Source: Roseibacterium elongatum DSM 19469
GTDB lineage: Bacteria; Pseudomonadota; Alphaproteobacteria; Rhodobacterales; Rhodobacteraceae
Direction: 5' to 3'
DNA: 64,000 bases
Assembly: GCF_000590925.1 (NCBI RefSeq)
Contig: NZ_CP004372.1
Span: forward strand, 2,089,001 to 2,153,000
Part shown: piece after piece, positions 1 to 8,161 of the stretch
Layout of the letters: each line of letters opens with the position of its first letter
How positions within the stretch are numbered: the first letter of the stretch is position 1
The notes under the pieces: generated by a model
Told to the model about the DNA's origin: nothing
The model's input: only the letters and a program-made list of their open reading frames with translations
The model's database searches: none
Translations under genes and position numbers: made by a program

Positions 1-618
1 CCCAAGGGGGCAGGGGCGCTGCCAACGCCCCCGGCACAGCGGATCGCCCTGGCCCAGGATGCCGCGTTTTCCTTTGCCTATCCGCATCTGGTGCAGGGCT
101 GGCGCGCGGCGGGGGCCGAGATCCTGCCGTTTTCGCCCCTGGCCGACGAGGCGCCCGACCCCTCGGCCGATCTGGTCTGGCTGCCCGGCGGCTACCCCGA
201 ATTGCATGCCGGTCGGCTGGCTGCGGCCACGCGATTTCTGGACGGGGTGCGGCAGCACGCCCGGACCAGGCCGGTCCATGGTGAATGCGGGGGCTACATG
301 GCGATGGGGCAGGCCCTGGTGGACAAGGACGGGCACCGTCACGCGATGGCGGGGTTGCTGGGCCTCGTGACCTCCTACGAATGTCGCAAGTTCCACCTCG
401 GCTATCGTCGCGCCGTGCTTGACGGGCCGATGCCCGGCCACCGGAGCGGCGCGGCGCTCAAGGGGCACGAGTTCCACTATTCGACGATCCTCGAGCAGCC
501 GGACGCGCCGCTGGCCAGCGTCACCGATGCCGATGGCAATCCCGTCCCCGAAACGGGATCGCGGCGGGGCCATGCCACCGGCACCTTTTTTCACCTGATC
601 GCGGGAGAGGCCGGATGA
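1..618 (+). CDS. cobB: Cobyrinate a,c-diamide synthase, C-terminal part (5' end outside window)
   Basis: CobB uses glutamine and ATP to amidate the a and c side chains in cobalamin synthesis (hydrogenobyrinate in the aerobic pathway). The reading frame is open from base 1, so the N-terminal ATP-binding half lies outside the window. What is present is the class I glutamine amidotransferase half: the nucleophile motif HGECGGYM and, near the end, the His motif GHEFHYS. The stop overlaps the start of cobA in an ATGA, indicating translational coupling. The following cobA and cobF support the cobalamin assignment over other GATase families. Confidence 0.93.
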   Translation, partial: PKGAGALPTPPAQRIALAQDAAFSFAYPHLVQGWRAAGAEILPFSPLADEAPDPSADLVWLPGGYPELHAGRLAAATRFLDGVRQHARTRPVHGECGGYMAMGQALVDKDGHRHAMAGLLGLVTSYECRKFHLGYRRAVLDGPMPGHRSGAALKGHEFHYSTILEQPDAPLASVTDADGNPVPETGSRRGHATGTFFHLIAGEAG

Positions 619-1346
619 CGGGCTTTGTCAGTTTCGTGGGATCGGGGCCGGGCGACCCCGAGCTTTTGACCCTCAAGGCGCTGGACCGGATAAAGCGCGC
701 CGATGCGATCCTGTACGATGATCTGTCGGCCGGTCCGATCCTTTCGCATGCCCGGCCCAGTACCGACCTTGTGGGGGTCGGGAAACGCGCGGGCCGCCCC
801 TCGCCCAAGCAGCACCATGTCAGCCGCCTGCTGGTGGATTACGCGCGCGCCGGGGGGCGGGTCGTGCGCCTGAAATCCGGCGACAGCGGGCTGTTCGGAC
901 GGTTGGAAGAGGAACTGGTGGCCTTGCGCGAGGCGGGGATCGCCTTCGAGATCATACCCGGCGTCGCCTCGCCCTTTGCGGCGGCGGCGGCGGCGGGCAT
1001 CCCGCTGACGAGGCGGCTGAGCGCGCGGCGGGTGCAATTCGTGACCGGGCATGACGCCTCGGGCCAACTGCCCGCCGATCTGGACCTCGACGCGCTGGCC
1101 GATGCCACGGCCTGCACCGTCGTCTTCATGGGCAAGCGCACCTTTCCCCTGCTTGCGCAGGCAGTGATGGCGCGCGGCCTGGCCGCCGACACCCCGGCCA
1201 TGCTGGCCGAGGCGGTCGGATCGCCCGCGGCCCGCTATGCGCGCAGCACCCTTGCGGCCCTGGCCGATCAACTGGCCAAGGGCACCGGCGACAAGCCCGC
1301 CCTCATCTTCTATGGCCCCTTGGCCGAGAGCTTTCACGATGACTGA
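615..1346 (+). CDS. cobA: Uroporphyrinogen-III C-methyltransferase
   Basis: CobA (SUMT) transfers two methyl groups from S-adenosylmethionine to uroporphyrinogen III, giving precorrin-2, the branch point to cobalamin and siroheme. The 243-residue protein has the family's N-terminal glycine-rich motif GSGPGDPELLTLKA, the LKSGDSGLFGR segment and the EIIPGVAS motif that lines the SAM pocket. Length is normal for the single-domain enzyme; there is no CysG-type oxidase/ferrochelatase domain. The start overlaps the cobB stop (ATGA) and the stop overlaps the cobF start, so the three genes form a tight operon. Confidence 0.95.
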   Translation: MTGFVSFVGSGPGDPELLTLKALDRIKRADAILYDDLSAGPILSHARPSTDLVGVGKRAGRPSPKQHHVSRLLVDYARAGGRVVRLKSGDSGLFGRLEEELVALREAGIAFEIIPGVASPFAAAAAAGIPLTRRLSARRVQFVTGHDASGQLPADLDLDALADATACTVVFMGKRTFPLLAQAVMARGLAADTPAMLAEAVGSPAARYARSTLAALADQLAKGTGDKPALIFYGPLAESFHDD

Positions 1347-2079
1347 GCTATGGCTGGTCGGCATCGGCACCGGGAACCCCGATCACCTGACCCTCGAAGG
1401 GCGGGCCGCGCTGCGTGACGCGGCGTTGGTGATGGTGCCGCGCAAGGGGGCGGAAAAGTCCGACCTTGCCGAATTGCGCCATCAGATCCTTGCGGCCTGC
1501 GGCAGCACCGCCCCGGTGGCCGAGTTCGACATGCCCCTGCGCGATGACAGCCTGCCCTATGCCGAGCGGGTGGCGCGCTGGCATGACGAGATCGCCGCGA
1601 TCTGGGCCGCGACCATGGCGGCAGCGCAGCCGCGGGGGCCTGTTGCGCTGCTGGTCTGGGGGGATCCGGGGCTGTACGACTCGACCCTGCGGATCGCGGA
1701 TCGCCTGGTGCCGAGGCCGCGCTTGCGCGTCGTCCCGGGGATCACCGCCTTGCAGGCTCTGACAGCAGCGCATGCCGTCCCGTTCAACACTGTGAACGGG
1801 GCGGTGACCGTCACCACCGGCCGCCGCCTGCGCGATCATGGCTGGCCCGAGGGGGCCGAAACCGTCGCCGTGATGCTGGACGGGGACTGCAGTTTCCAGC
1901 GCCTGCCGCCCGAGGGGCTGCATATCTGGTGGGGTGGGTTTCTGGGCATGCCCGAGCAGGTGCTCGAGGCCGGGCCGCTGGCCGAGGCCGGGCCGCGCAT
2001 CGTCGCCACCCGCGCCGCGGCGCGCGCGCGCCATGGCTGGATCATGGACACCTATCTGATCCGCAAGGGCGCGGGGTGA
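1339..2079 (+). CDS. cobF: Precorrin-6A synthase (deacetylating)
   Basis: CobF methylates C1 of precorrin-5 and removes the acetyl group, a step specific to the aerobic cobalamin pathway. The 246-residue product has the tetrapyrrole-methylase fold signatures LVGIGTGNPDHLTLEG at the N-terminus and RVVPGITALQAL in the middle. The start at 1339 was chosen because it overlaps the cobA stop by 8 bases and begins MTELWLVGIG; a more upstream ATG would read antisense to family conservation. Presence of cobF indicates that this organism makes the corrin ring aerobically. Confidence 0.92.
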   Translation: MTELWLVGIGTGNPDHLTLEGRAALRDAALVMVPRKGAEKSDLAELRHQILAACGSTAPVAEFDMPLRDDSLPYAERVARWHDEIAAIWAATMAAAQPRGPVALLVWGDPGLYDSTLRIADRLVPRPRLRVVPGITALQALTAAHAVPFNTVNGAVTVTTGRRLRDHGWPEGAETVAVMLDGDCSFQRLPPEGLHIWWGGFLGMPEQVLEAGPLAEAGPRIVATRAAARARHGWIMDTYLIRKGAG

Positions 2080-2121
2080 CGCCGCCGGCTGCGCGCCAAG
2101 GCCCGCCGAACGATCGCGCGA

Positions 2122-2139
2122 GGCCCGAGAAAGCGGGCC
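2122..2139. terminator. Putative bidirectional terminator between cobF and the BLUF gene
   Basis: GGCCCG-AGAAAG-CGGGCC forms a 6-bp perfect GC stem with a 6-base loop in the 69-bp gap between convergent genes. No T tract follows on either side, so its strength is uncertain. Confidence 0.4.
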
Positions 2140-2148
2140 GCGCCGCTG

Positions 2149-3270
2149 TCAGGCCAATGACCGCCCATCGCGCGCCATCCACGCCATGACCGAGAGCGCC
2201 AGCCATTCGACATCACTTGCCGGAAGCGGTCCCGTCGCATCGCGCCGAAACCCCAGCCGCGCGGGCCAGTCGCACAGCGCGCCACCGGCGCGGCCACCGA
2301 CATGGACCGGACGATCCGGGATACGGGCCTTGATCCGGTGGGCCAACTCGGCCGTCCGGTCCGCGTCGCTCGCCAGACCGACTCGTGGGCCCGCAATGAC
2401 GATCGACGCCGGATCTGTGCGCGACAGGGTGGCCAGTGTCGCCTCGATATCGCCTTCCAGCACGAGTTGAACGGACATGCCCGCAGCGCGCAGCAGATCG
2501 GCCTTGACCACCGCGCCGAGGATTTCGAAGTTGCCCGGCGGCACGACGATGGCAACCGACCCCTGATCGCGCAACGGCAAAGGACTGCGCCCGAGGCGCT
2601 GCCAAAGGCAGTTCAGATGCCCCAACCCGACCGCGATCTCGGCCGTGGACCAGACCTCGTCCTGCCAGCCCTTCGCGAAGGCGGCGCAGACCTCGTCGAC
2701 AAGTTGCGCCCGCGTGCGCAGATCCTTTCTGGCCGGCGGCGGCAGGTTGGGCAGGCTGTCGGACCCGCAACGCACCAACTGCTCGGCCAGGCTGACCGGT
2801 GTGCCCCCGCCGTTCAAGTCCCGTCGCATCCGCCGCCGATGGCCATGGGCCGCATGCTCGAAGGCGATCATCGCCTGGTCGACATCCAACGCCCCACCAC
2901 GGGGCCCGAGGACCGCCCCTGGCAGGCTGTCATCCTGCACCGGAGGTTCGGCAAGACGCATCGGCCAGCCGGGAAAACGCCGCGTCGGCATCCAACCGGC
3001 ACTCAGGACCGAGATGTCCCGGTGCCGCGGATCGGCCGTGATGCGCGCCATAAGGGCGCAGACATCGTCGGCCGGCCCCTCGAGCCATTGCAGGAACGTG
3101 TCTTTGCTGGAAATGAGCACGCCCGAGACCCCGTTGCGACGGTTCTTCGTTTCCGACTGGGCGGCCAGGGTGACGACCTCGCGGCGTTGCAACCCGGCGG
3201 CCGCGCGGCTGGAATAGGCAAGGCGAAAAATCCGCTGCCCATCGGGAAAGGGGATTGTCACGTGTCGCAT
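2149..3270 (-). CDS. AppA-like regulator: BLUF blue-light domain plus B12-binding-like domain
   Basis: The 373-residue protein begins with a BLUF (FAD blue-light sensor) domain, about residues 14-105. The residues that matter for the photocycle are present: Tyr19 (LAYSS), Asn43 (five before VSG), Gln61 (FLQWLEG) and Trp93. After a linker, residues from about 205 to the end resemble the B12-binding-like (SCHIC) domain of the AppA/PpaA/AerR family: a helical lead-in, then a Rossmann-like part with VPPGNFEILG in place of the classic cobalamin motif DxHxxG. So a His-ligated B12 as in MetH is not expected at that position; heme or base-on cobalamin binding remains possible. AppA of Rhodobacter sphaeroides is an antirepressor of PpsR; no ppsR is in the window, and AppA's Cys-rich tail is absent here. 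The start has the RBS GAGAGG. The leader carries a cobalamin riboswitch. Confidence 0.85.
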   Translation of the reverse strand: MRHVTIPFPDGQRIFRLAYSSRAAAGLQRREVVTLAAQSETKNRRNGVSGVLISSKDTFLQWLEGPADDVCALMARITADPRHRDISVLSAGWMPTRRFPGWPMRLAEPPVQDDSLPGAVLGPRGGALDVDQAMIAFEHAAHGHRRRMRRDLNGGGTPVSLAEQLVRCGSDSLPNLPPPARKDLRTRAQLVDEVCAAFAKGWQDEVWSTAEIAVGLGHLNCLWQRLGRSPLPLRDQGSVAIVVPPGNFEILGAVVKADLLRAAGMSVQLVLEGDIEATLATLSRTDPASIVIAGPRVGLASDADRTAELAHRIKARIPDRPVHVGGRAGGALCDWPARLGFRRDATGPLPASDVEWLALSVMAWMARDGRSLA

Positions 3271-3316
3271 TTTTGCCGCCTCTCATCATCGGCGGGGCGG
3301 CAGGCCAACGGACGAA

Positions 3317-3334
3317 ACCGCCTGGTCCGGCGGT
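3317..3334 (-). terminator. Hairpin between riboswitch and BLUF gene; possible expression platform
   Basis: On the minus strand ACCGCC-GGACCA-GGCGGT gives a 6-bp stem and 6-base loop followed by TTTC. It lies between the aptamer's B12 box and the start codon, so it could be an intrinsic terminator formed when cobalamin is bound. The short T run makes this only a candidate. Confidence 0.35.
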
Positions 3335-3379
3335 GGCGTCCCCAGTCCCCCCGGTGCACCCCGCCCGGTCCAACATGTC

Positions 3380-3560
3380 AGATGGCAGGTCTCCTGGCTT
3401 GCGGGTTGTTGCTCGACCGGTCCTTCCCGGGCCTTGGGCCCAGTGGCGTTCTCCGGTCTCGCTCGCCGCTCACAGTTGCGGGGGCAGCCACGGATTTGCC
3501 CGGTCGGTCGGACCATCGGGCGCACCGTGTTCCCTTTTCAGCCAGACGCCCCTGAAAGGA
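3380..3560 (-). ncRNA. Cobalamin riboswitch (AdoCbl aptamer)
   Basis: On the minus strand the conserved cobalamin-aptamer elements appear in order: GGGAACACGGTG (3523-3534), the core CCGCAACTGTGAGCGG (around 3466-3481), GCCACTG (3441-3447), the GGGAAGG segment, and the B12 box AGCCAGGAGACCTGCC (3384-3399). The only gene it can control in this orientation is the BLUF/B12-fold regulator, whose ATG is about 113 bases downstream of the box. metH ends upstream of it and the cob genes are on the other strand. Confidence 0.93.
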
Positions 3561-3759
3561 CGCCTGCGCACCATCGCGGGCAGTGTGGATCGGGCGGCGA
3601 GTGCAAACGGAAACTTACGCACCGGCTGGCATTTTGTCTCGACATGGTGAGGGGTTGCGCTGGATTCAGAAAATTGATCTGCCCACGCCCCGCCCGCCTG
3701 CGCGCAAGCGCGGCGAGAGGCGTCGGGCGCTGCGATCACCCCACGCGCAGCCCGCCCGG

Positions 3760-6488
3760 TCACGCCGCGGCGCGGTCTGGCGAGGATCCGGGCGTGTAAT
3801 TCAGAATGGGCGCAAGCCAGCGCTCGGCCTCGTCCACGTCCATGCCCTTGCGCTGCGCGTAATCTTCCACCTGGTCGCGTTCGACCTTGCCGACGCCGAA
3901 ATAGTAGCTGTCGGGGTGGCCGATATAGAGGCCGGAGACCGACGAGCCGGGCCACATCGCCATGCTTTCGGTCAGGCGCACGCCCGTCGTTGCCTCGGCA
4001 TCAAGGAGCCGGAACAGCGTCTGCTTTTCGGTGTGGTCGGGTTGCGCCGGATAGCCCGGGGCAGGGCGGATCCCGGCATAGGGCTCGCCGATCAGATCCT
4101 GCGGCGCGAACGCCTCGTCCGTCGCATAGCCCCAGAACTCCCGCCGCACGCGTTGGTGCAACATCTCGGCCATCGCCTCGGCGATCCGGTCGGCCAGCGC
4201 CTTGACGAGGATCGCGCCGAAATTGTCGTTGGCCTTGTCCAGCCGCTCGGCGATCTCGATCTCTTCGGGGCCCGCGGTCACGACGAAGCCGCCGACATGA
4301 TCGGCCCCCTTGCCCTCGGGCGCCATGAAATCCGACAGGGCGAGGTTGCGGCGGTCGCCGCGTTTGGCGGTTTGCTGGCGCAGCGTATGAAATGTGGCCA
4401 GCGTCTCGGCCCGATCCGCCCCGGTGAACAGCCGGATATCGTCGCCGACCGCGTTCGCGGGCCAAAAGCCCAGAACGGCGCGCGGCGTGAACCAGCGTTC
4501 GTCGATGATGCGTTTCAGCATGTCCTGCGCGTCGGCAAAGAGGGCGCGCGCCGCCTCGCCCTGTTTTTCGTCCTCGAGGATCTTTGGATAGACGCCCCGC
4601 ATTTCCCATGTGTGGAAAAAGGGCGTCCAGTCGATGTAGCGGGCGATCTCGGCCAGATCCCAATCCTCGATACCCCGCGTGCCGGTAAAGGTCGGGGCGG
4701 GCGGGGTGTAGGCGTCCCAGTCCAGCCTGAGGGCATTGGCCCGCGCGGCGGCCAGCGGGACACGTTGCTTGGCGCGTTCACCGCGTTCGTGCTTTTCGGC
4801 GACGTCGGCATAGTCGGACCGGATGCCGGCGACATAGGCGTCTTTCTGCGTCGGGCTGAGCAGCGCGCCCACCACGCCCACGGCGCGGCTGGCATCCGTG
4901 ACATAGACGGCCTGACCGCGCGCATAACGCGGCGCGATCTTGACGGCGGTATGCACCTTGGACGTGGTCGCGCCCCCGATCAACAGCGGAATGTCGAAGC
5001 CTTCGCGCTCCATCTCGGAGGCAAGATGCACCATTTCATCCAGCGATGGCGTGATCAGGCCCGACAGGCCGATGATATCCACGTTCTCCTCTCGGGCGAC
5101 CTGCAGGATCTTCTGCGGCGGCACCATCACGCCAAGGTCCACGATCTCGTAGTTGTTGCAGGCCAGAACGACACCGACGATGTTCTTGCCGATGTCGTGG
5201 ACATCGCCCTTGACGGTGGCCATCAGCACCTTGCCCGCCGATTGCCGCCCGTCGCCGCCCGACAGGCGCTTTTCCTCTTCCATGTATGGCAGCAGGACCG
5301 CGACGGCCTGTTTCATCACGCGGGCCGATTTCACCACCTGTGGCAAGAACATCTTGCCCGCGCCGAACAGGTCGCCCACCACGTTCATGCCGGCCATCAA
5401 GGGCCCTTCGATGACATGCAGCGGACGCTCGGCAGCGGCGCGGGCGGCCTCGGTGTCTTCCTCGATGAACTCGGTGATGCCGTTGACCAGCGCATGTTCC
5501 AGCCGCTTTTCCACCGGCCAGTCGCGCCAGGCGAGGTCGCGCACCTTCTCCTCACGCTTGCCGCCGCGAAAACGCTCGGCGATGTCCAGCAAGCGCTCGG
5601 TCGCGGTGCCGCCCGCCTTGGGCTGGCGATTGAGGACAACATCCTCGCAGGCCTCGCGCAGCTCGGGGTCGATCTGGTCATAGACGGCCAGCTGCCCGGC
5701 ATTGACGATGCCCATGTCCATGCCCGCCTTGATGGCGTGGTAAAGGAAGACGGCATGCATCGCCTCGCGCACCGGCTCGTTGCCGCGAAAGCTGAAGGAC
5801 AAATTCGACACGCCACCAGACACGTGGGCATGCGGCAGGTTCTGCCGGATCCAACGGGTCGCCTCGTGAAATCGACGCCGTAATTGTCATGCTCCTCGAT
5901 GCCGGTGGCGACGGCAAAGACATTCGGGTCGAAGATGATGTCCTCGGACGGAAAGCCCATCTCGTCCACCAGGATGCGATAGGCGCGGGCGCAGATCTCG
6001 ATCTTGCGCTCATACGTGTCGGCCTGGCCCTGCTCGTCAAAGGCCATCACCACCACCGCCGCGCCATAGCCCATGCACAGCCCGGCGTGATGACGAAACG
6101 CCTCTTCGCCCTCCTTCAGGCTGATCGAGTTCACGACCGGCTTGCCCTGAACGCATTGCAGGCCGGCCTCGATCACCTCCCATTTGGAGCTGTCGATCAT
6201 GATCGGCACGCGGGCGATATCGGGCTCGGAGGCGATGAGATTGAGATACTCGACCATCGCGGCGGTCGAATCGATCAGCCCCTCGTCCATGTTCACATCG
6301 ATGATCTGCGCGCCGTTCTCGACCTGGTCGCGCGCGACGTTCAGCGCGGCGGCATAGTCGCGGTTGACGATCAGTTTGCGAAAGCGGGCCGAGCCGGTCA
6401 CGTTCGTGCGCTCGCCCACGTTCACGAAGGGAATGTCAGGCGTCAGGACAAAGGGCTCGAGGCCCGACAGCCGAAGATAGCGGGTCAT
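3760..6488 (-). CDS. metH: Cobalamin-dependent methionine synthase, pterin/B12/activation subunit (frameshifted)
   Basis: This gene encodes everything of MetH except the homocysteine domain: the pterin-binding barrel (starting [13 protein letters not shown], with [11 protein letters not shown]), the B12 cap and Rossmann domain with the cobalamin motif [11 protein letters not shown], and the C-terminal AdoMet activation domain ([22 protein letters not shown]). It takes methyl from 5-methyl-THF to cobalamin for transfer to homocysteine. The reading frame breaks at about 5866-5872: before it runs [14 protein letters not shown], after it [16 protein letters not shown] in another frame. One lost base restores a continuous product of about 909 residues, so this is probably a sequencing error or a very recent mutation. 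The start overlaps the upstream homocysteine-methyltransferase stop by 4 bases. Confidence 0.9.
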
Positions 6489-7537
6489 GCGGTCACCTTG
6501 CGGGGGGCAAATTCGGCCACCGCATCGGCGATGGCCCGGATGTGGTCCGGGGTCGTGCCACAGCAGCCGCCGACGACATTGACGATCCCGTCCCGTGCGA
6601 AATCGGCGACCTGTGCCGCGGTTTCGTCGGGCGTTTCGTCATAGGCGCCAAAGGCGTTGGGCAGCCCGGCATTGGGATAGGCGCAGGTCAGCGAGGTCGC
6701 GACGCCCGCGATCTCGGCCATGTGGGGGCGCATCGCGGCGGCCCCCAGCGCGCAGTTCAGGCCGACCGTGAACGGGCGCGCATGGGCCACCGAATGCCAG
6801 AAGGCCGTGGGCGTCTGGCCCGACAGGGTGCGGCCCGAGGCGTCGGTGATCGTCCCCGAGATCATGATCGGCAGGCGGCGGCCGGCCTTGGCAAAACTTT
6901 CATAGGCGGCAAAGATCGCGGCCTTGGCGTTGAGCGTGTCAAAGATCGTCTCGATCAGGATCAGGTCGGCGCCGCCCTCGATCAACCCGTCGATCTGCTG
7001 GCCATAGGCCAGACGCAGGTCATTGAAGGTCACGGCGCGATAGCCGGGGTCGTTCACATCGGGGCTGATCGAGGCGGTGCGGTTCGTCGGCCCGACCGCA
7101 CCTGCGACGAAGCGCGGGCGGCCATCGGCGGCCATCGCCCGTTCGGCGGCCCGCCGCGCCACCTGCGCGCCGGCCAGGTTGAGGTCATGCACCGCCCCTT
7201 CCAGCCCGTAATCGGCCTGGGCGATCGTGGTGGCCGAAAACGTGTTCGTCTCGAGAATATCCGCCCCGGCCAAAGCGAATTCGACCTGGATGTCCTCGAC
7301 CGCTTGCGGCTGGGTCAGCACGAGCAGGTCGTTGTTGCCCATCTGCGGATGGTCGGGGTGATAGTGATGGCGACAGCCGGGGCCGTGGATATGGCCGTTC
7401 GCGGTGAAATCCTCCTCGGTCATGTTCAGGGTCTGGATCATGGTGCCCATCGCCCCGTCGAGGATCAGGATGCGCTCGGCCGCCAGGGCGCGCAACGCGG
7501 CATGGGCGGGGCTTTCGGGCAAGGAGAAGTTCAACAT
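6485..7537 (-). CDS. metH: Methionine synthase homocysteine-methyltransferase subunit (MetH domain 1)
   Basis: The 350-residue product is the zinc-dependent homocysteine-binding TIM barrel that forms the first domain of single-chain MetH. The zinc ligands are visible: Cys in VGLNCALGA and the Cys pair in [12 protein letters not shown]. It ends where domain 1 of MetH ends and a new start codon follows in an ATGA overlap, so here methionine synthase is naturally two polypeptides made from one operon. This split is distinct from the frameshift further downstream. The 156-base gap upstream is relatively AT-rich and should hold the promoter. Confidence 0.92.
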   Translation of the reverse strand: MLNFSLPESPAHAALRALAAERILILDGAMGTMIQTLNMTEEDFTANGHIHGPGCRHHYHPDHPQMGNNDLLVLTQPQAVEDIQVEFALAGADILETNTFSATTIAQADYGLEGAVHDLNLAGAQVARRAAERAMAADGRPRFVAGAVGPTNRTASISPDVNDPGYRAVTFNDLRLAYGQQIDGLIEGGADLILIETIFDTLNAKAAIFAAYESFAKAGRRLPIMISGTITDASGRTLSGQTPTAFWHSVAHARPFTVGLNCALGAAAMRPHMAEIAGVATSLTCAYPNAGLPNAFGAYDETPDETAAQVADFARDGIVNVVGGCCGTTPDHIRAIADAVAEFAPRKVTA

Positions 7538-7693
7538 CGGTGATGGTCCGGTCAGCTCGGTTTTGCGGCACCATAGCGATGGGTCGACATGAATTGAACT
7601 GAATGATTTTCGCGATGTTTATGAGGTGGACTCACAAAAATTTGGCGCGGCGGCCGCGTTGAGGCGGGACTGCGCCACTGTCATTGCCGGCGA

Positions 7694-7947
7694 TCACGCC
7701 ATGTCGTCGGGGCGTTCGCGCGACAACTGGATGTGCTGAAGGCGGTCCAACTCGGCCAGGGCCGCTTGCGGGTCGCCGGTGCGCGCAAGGGCGCGCTCAA
7801 AGGCGCGCCGCACCGATCGCGGACGCCATGGCAGGGCCGCGCCGGCGACCCATGCGCGCAGGACAGGGGCAGGCGGTCGTAGTCGCGCATCGGATCCTGC
7901 CGCCGACGCCGCCTGCGCAGTCGGGTTGTTCCAAGGTTTCCGCCCAA
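7694..7947 (-). CDS. DUF6525-type small protein (frameshifted)
   Basis: Two reading frames together give an 84-residue protein: an Arg-rich start NLGTTRLRRRRRR, then DPMRDYDRLP, followed in another frame by LRAWVAGAALPWRPRSV and ending SRERPDDMA. The order and spacing match the small DUF6525 family common in Rhodobacteraceae, whose function is unknown. The break falls at a run of four G (plus strand 7866-7869); one more base in that run joins the halves. The best start is TTG at 7947, preceded by AGAGGG; ATG codons further upstream would add sequence without family resemblance. It lies upstream of, and in the same direction as, metH. Confidence 0.6.
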
Positions 7948-8130
7948 GTCGACCCTCTTTCGTCGTGACACGGGGCCGATCGCGCCATGGCGCTGCGCCC
8001 CGGCCAAGATGGAACAAACGTGTGGCGAGCGATCGTCTTTCGCGGCCAGACCCGTCCACATCGTTCAAAGTGGTGTCCTGGTCCGCCCGGCCGCCGGTCT
8101 GCGGCCCGAGGCGGACTTGGTATCCTGTGC

Positions 8131-8154
8131 GGCCGACGCCCCTGGGCGCCGGCC
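8131..8154 (-). terminator. Putative terminator downstream of znuA
   Basis: GGCCG-a-CGCC with loop CCTG and GGCG-c-CGGCC on the other arm forms a strong GC hairpin beginning 7 bases after the znuA stop. No U tract follows on the minus strand. The rest of the gap 7948-8161 shows no gene. Confidence 0.45.
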
Positions 8155-8161
8155 GTTTGGA

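Larger units (their letters stand above)
3271..3759. other. Intergenic region metH / BLUF gene
   Basis: This 489-base gap holds the cobalamin riboswitch and hairpin listed separately. The remaining part, about 3561-3759, should contain the promoter for the riboswitch transcript and the end of the metH transcript; no gene was recognised in it. Confidence 0.8.

Noticed and set aside
3583..5883. A 766-codon open frame on the plus strand
   Set aside because: It is antisense to metH, which carries conserved domains in the opposite direction; no family resemblance in the plus frame.
7538..7693. Possible SAM/SAH riboswitch upstream of metH
   Set aside because: The gap is AT-rich with no recognisable conserved riboswitch core; treated as an ordinary promoter region.
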